From NCBI GenBank assembly GCA_964482235.1, contig CAYZWU010000074.1, positions 1-20,857 on the forward strand: a DNA stretch of 20,857 nucleotides. Direction: 5' to 3'. The notes beneath the pieces are model-generated. The model was not told the origin of the DNA. It saw only the letters and a program-made list of their open reading frames with translations, and made no database searches. Numbering within the stretch: the stretch's first letter is position 1; every line of letters begins with the position of its first letter. Origin of the DNA: CAYZWU01 sp964482235. Its GTDB lineage: Bacteria > Planctomycetota > B15-G4 > CAYZWU01. This document shows positions 14,370 to 20,857 of this stretch, piece by piece. Position numbers and translations under genes: made by a program.

Positions 14370-16118
14370 ATGCCGTTGAAAAGAACCGTGCTCTGCCTAC
14401 TCGCCGTCATCGCTCTTGCTGCCGGTACAGCCCCCTGCACCGAGGAGCCGGAACGGAATGACGCCGTGAGGGAGCGCGTCGTCCGCGATTTCATGAACAA
14501 GCGGTTCGGCATGTTCATCCACTGGGGCCCCGTGAGCCTGAAGGGCACTGAGATCGGGTGGTCGCGCGGCGGACAGGTCCCTGCGGAGGAGTACGATCTG
14601 CTCTACAAGCAGTTCGATCCCGTCCGGTTCGACGCCGGCGAGTGGGTCGAGATCGCCCGGGAAGCGGGCATGAAGTACCTGGTCATCACCTCCAAGCATC
14701 ATGACGGCTTCTGCCTCTGGGACTCGGAGTTCACCGACTACGACATCGCGGCAACGCCCTTCAAGCGCGATATCCTGGCCGAGCTGAGCGCGTCGTGCCG
14801 CGAGCGGGGGGTGGAGTTCTCCATCTACTACTCCATCCTGGACTGGTATCACCCCGACTACCCCAGGGACAGCCCCGGCGGACGCGGGAAGAAGACGACT
14901 CACGACATGCCTCGCTACTACCAGTACGTGAAGAACCAGACCCGCGAGATCATCGAGAAGTACGGGCCGCTCGGAATCTGCTGGTTCGACGGCGAGTGGG
15001 AGGCGCCGTGGACGCGGGAGTACGGCAACGGCCTTTACGACTACTTGACGGAGATTCAGCCCACGCTGGTGATCAACAACCGGGTGAGCAAGGGGCGGCG
15101 CGGCATGTCAGGCACCACCATGCAGACGAGCGAGAACGCCGGCGACTTCGATACGCCCGAGCAGCGGATCGGTTCCTTCAACAGGGAACGCCCCTGGGAA
15201 ACGTGCATGACGATCTGCCGCCAGTGGGCCTGGAAGCCGGCCGACAGGATGAAATCGCTGAAGGAGTGCCTCCGGACCTTGATCTACACGGCGGGCGGCG
15301 ACGGCAACCTTCTCTTCAACGTGGGGCCCATGCCCGACGGGCGGATCGAGCCGCGCCAGGCCGAGCGCCTTCGCGAGATGGGGCAGTGGCTGCAGAGGTA
15401 CGGCAAGTGCATTTACGGGACGCGCGGCGGCCCCTTCATGCCCGGGAAGTGGGGGGCGTCGACGTGCCGCAACGACAGGATCTACCTGTTCATCTTCGAG
15501 TGGCCGGGAGAACTGGTCCTCTCGCTGCCGCCGATTCCTAAGATGATAAAGAGAGGGCGGATCCTCACCGGCGGAGCCGTCGAGGTCGAGCAGGACCAGG
15601 AGAGGATCATCGTTCACGTCGAGAAGGAGGACAGGAACGAGATCGCCACGATCGTCGAGCTGGTCGTGACGGATCGGGCCTTCGACATCGAGCCGGTCCC
15701 GGTCTACCGCTTCGGCAAGCCGCTCGAGGTGAAGAAGGCCTCGGCCTCGAACGTCTTCCAGAATCAGGAGAGGTATGCAGCGCAGATGGCGGTGGACGGC
15801 AGCGACGAGACGCGATGGGCCACGGACTCCGGGACGGCGAGCGCCTGGCTGGAGGTCGATCTGGGCCAACCGCAGCGCCTCGGGACGGCGTGGATTTCCG
15901 AGGCCTATGCCGGCCGCGTCTCCCGTTTCGAGCTGCAGTACTTCGACGAGGGCTCATGGAAGGTCTTCTTCAAGGGCGCCGAGCTGGGAGCCGATGCGGT
16001 GATGAAGTTCGAGCCCGTCACGGCTCAGCGCGTCCGTCTGCAGATCTTCGAGGCCGGCGAGGGGCCCACGATCAACGAGTTTCAGCTCTTCGCGCCTGAC
16101 AAGAAGAAAGAGCGCTGA
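14370..16118 (+). CDS. Secreted alpha-L-fucosidase, family GH29, with F5/8 type C (CBM32-like) domain
   Basis: 582 residues. A Sec signal peptide (1 to about 22) precedes Cys23, but Pro at the -1 position argues against a lipoprotein. The GH29 catalytic domain spans ~30-350: FGMFIHWG (46-53), the substrate-contact motif SKHHDGF (108-114), and GICWFDGEW with Asp207 as likely nucleophile. The acid/base residue is less certain; Glu264 (TPEQR) and Glu277 (WETCMT) are candidates. GGDGNLLFNVGPMPDG (309-324) is typical of the family. A beta-sandwich (~350-445) and an F5/8 type C domain (~456-577, AVDGSDETRWATD) follow. It should release L-fucose from glycans outside the cytoplasm. AGGAGGT lies five bases before the ATG. 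No fucose-use or SusCD-like genes are adjacent. Confidence 0.95.
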   Translation: MPLKRTVLCLLAVIALAAGTAPCTEEPERNDAVRERVVRDFMNKRFGMFIHWGPVSLKGTEIGWSRGGQVPAEEYDLLYKQFDPVRFDAGEWVEIAREAGMKYLVITSKHHDGFCLWDSEFTDYDIAATPFKRDILAELSASCRERGVEFSIYYSILDWYHPDYPRDSPGGRGKKTTHDMPRYYQYVKNQTREIIEKYGPLGICWFDGEWEAPWTREYGNGLYDYLTEIQPTLVINNRVSKGRRGMSGTTMQTSENAGDFDTPEQRIGSFNRERPWETCMTICRQWAWKPADRMKSLKECLRTLIYTAGGDGNLLFNVGPMPDGRIEPRQAERLREMGQWLQRYGKCIYGTRGGPFMPGKWGASTCRNDRIYLFIFEWPGELVLSLPPIPKMIKRGRILTGGAVEVEQDQERIIVHVEKEDRNEIATIVELVVTDRAFDIEPVPVYRFGKPLEVKKASASNVFQNQERYAAQMAVDGSDETRWATDSGTASAWLEVDLGQPQRLGTAWISEAYAGRVSRFELQYFDEGSWKVFFKGAELGADAVMKFEPVTAQRVRLQIFEAGEGPTINEFQLFAPDKKKER

Positions 16119-16161
16119 AGAAGCGAATCTTTCCAGCCGGCATGATGGTGCCGTAATAAAT

Positions 16162-16202
16162 CGTACTCCTGTCGCACCAGATCCAGGGGCGGCAGGAGTA
16201 CG
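16162..16202. terminator. Shared hairpin between convergent fucosidase and beta-helix genes
   Basis: CGTACTCCTGTCGC (16162-16175) pairs with 16189-16202, 13 of 14 bases plus one G-U, around a 13-nt loop. It lies 43 nt past the fucosidase stop and 20 nt past the beta-helix stop. On the minus strand it is followed by a moderately U-rich ATTTATTA, so it fits best as terminator of the beta-helix gene and may serve both. Confidence 0.65.
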
Positions 16203-16222
16203 GAGAAGTCATATTCGTTCCG

Positions 16223-18058
16223 TCAGGGCGAAACGTAGACGAACTTGACGGCATCTGCCAGGACATATCCGTCGAGGCTGCTGGTCAGAAGAACACCCTG
16301 CCCGCCGTTCGTGTCGAAGCAGAAGTTCCCGAGATAGACCCACTCGGTCCCCGCGTCCGACAGATCGACGTGAATCCAGTCGGACTGGCCGCTCTTGTGA
16401 TAGAGGCGGTAGGGCGCCGCCGTGCTCATCAGGTGCAGCCATTGGTGGGAGACCACGTGCACGTAGACTCCGAAGGTTCCGGGTGTCATGGAAGGGGTGA
16501 ATTGCCAGGCCGCATTCTTGTTTCCCGCTCCGGGAGAGGCATAGACACCGCTGCCGTTCACGGCTCCCGCCAGGTCGATGGAGGTCCACTTCCCGTTGAA
16601 GATGTTGAATGCAGCGTCCGAGTCGTCCAGAACGAGCTCCGTCCCCACGGGAATCATGAGCGGGTACCTGTCGAGGCTGGTGGCCGTGGGCACCTGGTGG
16701 GTCGTGTCGCCGATGCCGTCAGGGCCGGGGATGTTCTGATCAGGGCCCGAGTAGAGATCGACGCCCGTGTAGTCGCCCCAGTAGTTGCCACCGCCGGGAT
16801 AACCGTTGTCCCAGTCGTTGCCGCCGCACAGGTCGTGGGCGTTGTACTCCGAGTTGTCGAAGTGGTTGCGATAGAGCGTGTTCCCGAAGCTGTCGTCGAT
16901 GAGGTGGATTCCGTACTGGTTGCCGGCGGAGACGTTGTTCACGAAGTGGTTGTTGCACGATGTCACGACCTGGATGCCTCCGCCGTTCCCGCTGTACGTG
17001 TTTCCCTCGAGGAGGCAGTTGTCGGAGTCGTTGAGGTGGATGCCGTGCACGGCATTGTCGTTGCATGTGTTGTTCCTGACGATGTTGCCGTGGCTGAAGA
17101 ACCAGATGGGCATTCCGTCATCCAGGTTCGAGTTGCACGTGTTGTCCTCGATCGTGTTGTTGCAGGAATAGGCCAGGACGATACCCTGCCTTTTGTTGCC
17201 GTTGCAAGTATTGCCGGAAACCGCGTTTCCGTTGCTGTACTGAAGGAAGATGCCCTGATCCTGCAGGTTGTCGCTGGACGTGTTTCCGGAAAAGGTGGAA
17301 TCATCGACATAGCAGAGCTCGATGCCGTGCTTCGAATTGCCGATAACGGTGTTCGTGGAGACAAGATGTCCCGTGGCGGGATCCTGCTCATCGCCGATGA
17401 TCTTGATGCCGCTGTGCAGGTTCTGGGAGACGTCGTTGCTCGTGATCACGACGTTGTCGGAATTCGACAGGATGATTCCGCTTCCGTTGTTGAATCTGAT
17501 CTCGTTTCCCGTGATGACGGGAGAGGATTGATCGGCATACAAAACGCTCGTCCCGCTGCCGATGTTGTTGTTGACCTGGTTGTTCTCGATGCTGGGCGCA
17601 GCAGACTCGACACAGGCAACAGCCGATCCGTTCTGCGCCGCATTGCCAACGATGATGTTGTTCCTGATGCAGGGCGAAGAGGTCTGGCAGAAGAAGGCGC
17701 CGCCCGCTGTTTCGGACTGGTACAGGATCCCCGTACCACCGGTTACCTTGAAGCCGTCGACCACCGATCCGCTGTCCTCGCCGTTCATGAAAAGAAAGAC
17801 GGAGCCCGACGAATCGCCGTTGATCGTCGTGCTCTGGGGACCCGACTCGCTCTGGAGCACAACCGCCTTTCCTCGAAAATCGATCGTTTCGAAATAGATC
17901 CCGGAACGAACGATGATCGTGTCTCCGCTCGATGCCGAGTCAAGCGCTTGCTGGATTTGCGTGTAATCGTCAGGCACGTAGAATGTCGCGGTTTTTGCCA
18001 CGGGAGTAGCAAGAAGAACAGCGATGGCAAGTACTGCCGCCAGGGTAAGGGATTTCAT
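16223..18058 (-). CDS. Exported NosD-like beta-helix protein with golvesin-like C-terminal domain (paralog 1)
   Basis: 611 residues. The start is the ATG with GGAGG eight bases upstream and a signal peptide immediately after (1-24, ending AKTA); the frame is open further upstream without support. The exported part begins FYVPDDYTQIQQALDSA..GDTIIVRSGIY, the usual entry to a NosD/CASH beta-helix. Rungs of about 22-24 residues (GNTCNGNKRQGIVL, EDNTCNSNLDDG) run to ~410. A NosD-type closing segment GGNYWGDYTG...DGIGDTT...DRYPLMIP (~422-470) follows. Residues ~472-611 resemble the golvesin C-terminal-like module (DDSDAAFNIFNGKW...YHKSGQSDWIHVD...YLGNFCF...GYVLADAVKFVYV), which occurs in secreted bacterial enzymes. 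It aligns almost gap-free with the neighbouring gene at 18375-20207. The ligand is unknown; polysaccharide or surface binding is plausible. Confidence 0.9.
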   Translation of the reverse strand: MKSLTLAAVLAIAVLLATPVAKTATFYVPDDYTQIQQALDSASSGDTIIVRSGIYFETIDFRGKAVVLQSESGPQSTTINGDSSGSVFLFMNGEDSGSVVDGFKVTGGTGILYQSETAGGAFFCQTSSPCIRNNIIVGNAAQNGSAVACVESAAPSIENNQVNNNIGSGTSVLYADQSSPVITGNEIRFNNGSGIILSNSDNVVITSNDVSQNLHSGIKIIGDEQDPATGHLVSTNTVIGNSKHGIELCYVDDSTFSGNTSSDNLQDQGIFLQYSNGNAVSGNTCNGNKRQGIVLAYSCNNTIEDNTCNSNLDDGMPIWFFSHGNIVRNNTCNDNAVHGIHLNDSDNCLLEGNTYSGNGGGIQVVTSCNNHFVNNVSAGNQYGIHLIDDSFGNTLYRNHFDNSEYNAHDLCGGNDWDNGYPGGGNYWGDYTGVDLYSGPDQNIPGPDGIGDTTHQVPTATSLDRYPLMIPVGTELVLDDSDAAFNIFNGKWTSIDLAGAVNGSGVYASPGAGNKNAAWQFTPSMTPGTFGVYVHVVSHQWLHLMSTAAPYRLYHKSGQSDWIHVDLSDAGTEWVYLGNFCFDTNGGQGVLLTSSLDGYVLADAVKFVYVSP

Positions 18059-18066
18059 CTCGAATT

Positions 18067-18071
18067 CCTCC
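18067..18071 (-). promoter_or_regulatory. Ribosome binding site fixing the start of beta-helix paralog 1
   Basis: GGAGG on the minus strand, eight bases before the ATG at 18058. It overlaps an alternative in-frame ATG, which makes that one unlikely. The tandem paralog uses an equivalent site (AAGGAG at 20214-20219, six bases before its ATG). Confidence 0.7.
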
Positions 18072-18322
18072 ATATGTAATCGAAACAAGGTTTGTTGACA
18101 GAGAACGGACCTGGGGCGCACCGGTACCGGCAGTTGATTCGAGCTCGATCTGAAGTTGGGGATCACCCTGATGCAGCGCTGAGAGAGCGCGTCAATGATG
18201 AGTAGAACCGAAGATGTCGCTTGTTGATAGCCGCCTGATAGTGACGTCGTTTCTATTACCGTGATAGCGAAAAGAGAGCGCTTTGGATCACTGTTTTGTA
18301 ATTTTCATCTGACAACCTGAAG

Positions 18323-18353
18323 GCGCCGTGAGGAAGTCGGATCCGCACGGCGC
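18323..18353. terminator. GC-rich hairpin downstream of beta-helix paralog 2
   Basis: GCGCCGTG (18323-18330) and CACGGCGC (18346-18353) form a perfect 8-bp stem with a 15-nt loop, 21 nt past the stop codon of paralog 2. No U-run follows on the minus strand. The rest of the 316-bp gap 18059-18374 contains only a short palindrome (CCGGTACCGG, 18121-18130) and a 5-bp hairpin (18176-18190). I see no gene there, and no promoter that I can assign for paralog 1. Confidence 0.45.
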
Positions 18354-18374
18354 ATAATCGAAGGGAAAGCCTCT

Positions 18375-20207
18375 TCAAGGTGAAAGGTAGACCAGCTTCA
18401 CCGCGTCGGCGAGGACATAGCCGTATTGGCAGTTCGATAGAAGAATGCCCTGACACCCGTTGCAGTCGAAGCAGCAGTCACCCAGATGAACCCATATCGT
18501 TCCGGACGTTGATTGATCGACGTTGATCCAGTCGGAGTGTCCGTTCTTGTGATGAAGGCGATGAGGTGCCATGCAGCTCATCAGGTGCATCCAGTCGTGC
18601 GAAATGACATGGGTATACACGCCATAGGTGCCAGGAGTCGAGGCAGGGGAGAATTCCCATCCCGCTTTCCTGTGACCGGCACCGGGAGCTGCGTAGAGGG
18701 CGCTTCCGTTGATGGCGCCCTCGATTGACACTTCGACCCACTCGCCCGTGAGGATGGTGAAAGCAGGGTCCGAATTGTCGATAACGATTTCCGTACCGAC
18801 CGGGATCATGAGCGGGTAGCAATCCTGAGAGTCGACCGTAGGAATATTGTACGTGGTGTCACCTATCCCGTCGGGCCCCGGAAGGTCCTGATCAGGTCCT
18901 GAAAAGAGGTCCAATCCGGTGTAATCACCCCAGTAGTTTCCTCCCTTGGGATACCCGGCATCCCAGAGATTGCTGCCGCACTCGTCCCGGACGTTGTATT
19001 CGGGATTGTCGAACAGGTTGTGATAAAACGAGTTGCCATGACTATTGTCATGAACTCGAATGCCGTAATTGTTGGCCGACGAAGCGTTGTTGCAGATCGT
19101 GTTGTTGCAGGAGGTGCGGATCTGAATCCCTCCCTTGTTTCCCGAGAACGAGTTTCCGCTGACGAGGCAGTCGCTGGAATCCTTGAGGTGAACACCATGC
19201 ATCACATTGCCGTTGCATGTATTGTCTGTCACAACGTTGTTGCGGCTGTAGCAGACGGGAATGCCGTCGTCCAGATTCGAGTTGCAGGTGTTTTCCGTTA
19301 CAGTGTTGTTGTCGGAATAGCCCAGAGCGATACCCTGGCGGCTGTTGTTGCTGCACGTGTTTCCGGCGAAATGGTTGCCGTCGGAGTAGCAGACGAAGAT
19401 TCCCTGAGTGCACAGATTGAAGCAGGCCGTGTTATCGGTGAACGTGGAATCATTGACATGGTGGAGAAGGATTCCGTGCTCGGAATTGGAAGAAACGGTG
19501 TTCATTGTGACCAGGTATCCCGTCACGGGCAGCAGCTCTTCGCCGATGATCCTGATGCCGCAGCGTCCATTCAGGGAGACGTCGTTTCCGGAAATGATGC
19601 AGTTGTCGGAGTCTTCGAGAAAGATACCGCTTCCCATGTTCGCACATATCTCGTTGCCGGTAATGACGGGTGAAGACCCGATTCCGTAGACGGCGCCCGT
19701 CGAGCCGGCAGAGTTGTTGTCGATCCTGTTGTTGTCGATCAGGGGTGCAGCCGCCTCCACGCAAGCCACGGCCGAACCGTTTGCAGCGAAATTCTGACTG
19801 ATGATATTGTTCTTGAGGCAAGGTGATGACCCGAGGCAGAAGAATCCCCCCCCGGTCAACTGGGAAATGTAACTCGTTCCGCTGCCGTTGGTGATTGTGA
19901 AACCGTCGACTACGGAGCTGTTTTCCTCTCCGTTCCGGAATGTGAAGACCGATCCCGAGGATCCGCCGTCGATCGAGGTGTTCTGCGGCCCGCACTCGCT
20001 CTTGAGCGTGATTGCCTTGCCACGAAAGTCTATTGTCTCGAAATAGATTCCGGCGCGGACGATCACCGTATCGCCGTTCGACACCGAATCGACGGCTTCC
20101 TGGATGGAAATGTAATCGTCAGGAACATGGTAGGTCGCCGCTTCAGCACGGCACACTACCAGGAAGAGGACAAAGATAGGTAAAAATACGGAGAATGGGC
20201 TTTTCAT
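18375..20207 (-). CDS. Exported NosD-like beta-helix protein with golvesin-like C-terminal domain (paralog 2, cysteine-rich)
   Basis: 610 residues, with AAGGAG six bases before the ATG. The signal peptide is about 1-23 (ending CRAEA). The layout matches paralog 1 residue for residue with hardly any gaps: beta-helix ~26-410, NosD-type GGNYWGDYTG...DGIGDTTY...CYPLMIP (~422-468) and golvesin-like module ~470-610. Well over half of positions look identical by eye. The differences include many added cysteines, for example ACFNLCTQGIFVCYS in the helix and GDCCFDCNGCQGILLSNCQYG (about 576-596) in the last domain, where paralog 1 has a single cysteine. This suggests disulfides or metal binding outside the cytoplasm. 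The gene is divergent from a truncated ECF sigma gene. Function unknown. Confidence 0.9.
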   Translation of the reverse strand: MKSPFSVFLPIFVLFLVVCRAEAATYHVPDDYISIQEAVDSVSNGDTVIVRAGIYFETIDFRGKAITLKSECGPQNTSIDGGSSGSVFTFRNGEENSSVVDGFTITNGSGTSYISQLTGGGFFCLGSSPCLKNNIISQNFAANGSAVACVEAAAPLIDNNRIDNNSAGSTGAVYGIGSSPVITGNEICANMGSGIFLEDSDNCIISGNDVSLNGRCGIRIIGEELLPVTGYLVTMNTVSSNSEHGILLHHVNDSTFTDNTACFNLCTQGIFVCYSDGNHFAGNTCSNNSRQGIALGYSDNNTVTENTCNSNLDDGIPVCYSRNNVVTDNTCNGNVMHGVHLKDSSDCLVSGNSFSGNKGGIQIRTSCNNTICNNASSANNYGIRVHDNSHGNSFYHNLFDNPEYNVRDECGSNLWDAGYPKGGNYWGDYTGLDLFSGPDQDLPGPDGIGDTTYNIPTVDSQDCYPLMIPVGTEIVIDNSDPAFTILTGEWVEVSIEGAINGSALYAAPGAGHRKAGWEFSPASTPGTYGVYTHVISHDWMHLMSCMAPHRLHHKNGHSDWINVDQSTSGTIWVHLGDCCFDCNGCQGILLSNCQYGYVLADAVKLVYLSP

Positions 20208-20352
20208 TTCACACTCCTTCCTTCTTTTGAAGTGGCGTTAATGGGATCTAATTGCTTGCAAAGTCCGCTGAAGATGTTACTGTCTCTATTGCTTGATTAG
20301 GCAAGCTATCAGGGGCTGGATCAAGATTCTCGATTTAGTATGGGGGGACGTT
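20208..20352. promoter_or_regulatory. Divergent promoter region between beta-helix paralog 2 and the ECF sigma gene
   Basis: 145 bp, more AT-rich than its surroundings. ATTGCTTG occurs twice (about 20251-20258 and 20288-20295), and the second copy forms a hairpin GCTTG-attagg-CAAGC (20291-20306). These are candidate operator sites; no consensus -35/-10 pair with normal spacing was found. Confidence 0.4.
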
Positions 20353-20857
20353 ATGGGCATGTTTGATTCGAACGAAGAAGTGACGAAATTGTTGAATTCC
20401 TTGACCTCGGCCGGCAAGGAAGAGGAAGAAGGTCTGTTTTTGGCGATATACAAGAAGCTGCACTCCCTGGCGCATTGGGAGGCAAGACATATGCGAAACC
20501 GATCGTTCTTTCAGACGACGGAGCTTGCGCACGAGACCTATCTCAGCCTGATGAAGAACAAGCATTCAGAATGGTGCAACCGCGCTCATTTCTACGCCGT
20601 GGCCGCAAAGGCGATGAGGCGAATCGTCATCGGGGAATTGCGCCGAAAAAGAAGCCTCAAGCGAGGCGGCGGAAAAGAGCCATTGAATCTCGATGCCATC
20701 AGGGGAATCGAACCTGCTGCACCGGACGAGGGCTTTTCCATCGAGAAGCTCGAGGAGATCGAGCATGCACTCGACCTTATGGAAAAGGATCCCCGAAAGA
20801 AGGTCTCTTCAGCAGAATCTGTGGGTAGAATCACGCTCCGGGAGTTTCCCCAGAGTG
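20353..20857 (+). CDS. ECF sigma factor of the Sigma70_ECF (TIGR02999-like) type, 3' end beyond the window
   Basis: 168 codons are visible and the gene runs off the window. The pattern is that of the Sigma70_ECF family (PF07638): LLNSLTSAGKEEEEGLFLAIYKKLHSLA, RNRSFFQTTELAHETYLSLM, WCNRAHFYAVAAKAMRRIVI, RRKRSLKRGGGK, then LEEIEHALDLMEKDPRK leading into region 4. The start of region 4 (KVSSAESVGRITLREFPQ) is less like the family consensus than the rest, but no other frame fits better and no stop intervenes. The ATG at 20353 has GGGGGA five bases ahead; ATG 20359 is possible. Members are common in Planctomycetes and related lineages. It is divergent from beta-helix paralog 2, which it may control. 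Confidence 0.88.
   Translation, partial: MGMFDSNEEVTKLLNSLTSAGKEEEEGLFLAIYKKLHSLAHWEARHMRNRSFFQTTELAHETYLSLMKNKHSEWCNRAHFYAVAAKAMRRIVIGELRRKRSLKRGGGKEPLNLDAIRGIEPAAPDEGFSIEKLEEIEHALDLMEKDPRKKVSSAESVGRITLREFPQS

Noticed and set aside
14370..14445. Lipoprotein signal on the fucosidase (Cys23)
   Set aside because: The residue before Cys is Pro, which does not fit the lipobox; a normal secretory signal is more likely.
16370..18079. A 569-codon plus-strand frame opposite beta-helix paralog 1
   Set aside because: Val/Asp-rich shadow of the Asn-rich repeats (GTT/AAC complement); no signal peptide or motif.
16500..20000. Repetitive DNA such as CRISPR or tandem repeats in the beta-helix genes
   Set aside because: The recurring GTTGTTGC-like triplets encode the Asn-rich rungs; spacing and sequence vary and the reading frame is continuous.
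20770..20857. Frameshift in the last ECF sigma gene after DPRK
   Set aside because: Region 4 start is divergent, but the spacing to the ITLRE segment fits the family within a residue and neither alternative frame resembles region 4.

Overview
The window is about 21 kb of bacterial chromosome, GC-rich in most coding regions, with mixed strands and short intergenic gaps. Its gene families are a gingipain-like C25 peptidase, NosD-type beta-helix proteins with golvesin-like C-termini, a PQQ-type propeller, a Ser/Thr kinase with a sulfatase-modifying-factor-like (FGE) domain, and ECF sigma factors. This mix is typical of uncultured FCB-group or Planctomycetes-like lineages such as Krumholzibacteriota, Eisenbacteria or Latescibacterota. 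That placement is inference; no marker gene is present. I see no tRNA, rRNA, CRISPR array, transposase or integrase.

Left third (1-6490), envelope and secreted proteins: the 3' end of a beta-helix gene (+) converges on a C25 peptidase gene (-), with two strong hairpins between them. Next come a 439-bp non-coding stretch holding a large palindrome, and an exported eight-repeat beta-propeller protein (-) whose repeats arose by doubling a four-repeat block.

Middle (6651-14287), information processing and signalling: a small membrane protein with a PD-(D/E)XK-like core (-) is divergent from a NYN-LOTUS RNA-binding or nuclease protein (+). An ECF-like sigma factor (-) follows. Then comes an operon of an ECF sigma factor and a 1181-residue transmembrane kinase with PDZ-like and FGE-like output domains (both -). 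A SAM methyltransferase (+) diverges from that operon and probably starts at TTG.

Right third (14370-20857): a secreted GH29 alpha-L-fucosidase with an F5/8-type C-terminal domain (+) converges on two tandem paralogous beta-helix/golvesin-like exported proteins (both -). A third ECF sigma factor (+, cut by the window end) is divergent from the second paralog.

Taken together, this is a surface and extracellular protein region (peptidase, fucosidase, beta-helices, propeller) interspersed with regulators (three sigma factors, one receptor-like kinase). The clearest signals beyond ordinary annotation are the palindrome centred at 4680, the kinase-sigma module whose FGE-like domain lacks the catalytic cysteines, the divergent nuclease pair, and the cysteine-enriched beta-helix paralog.
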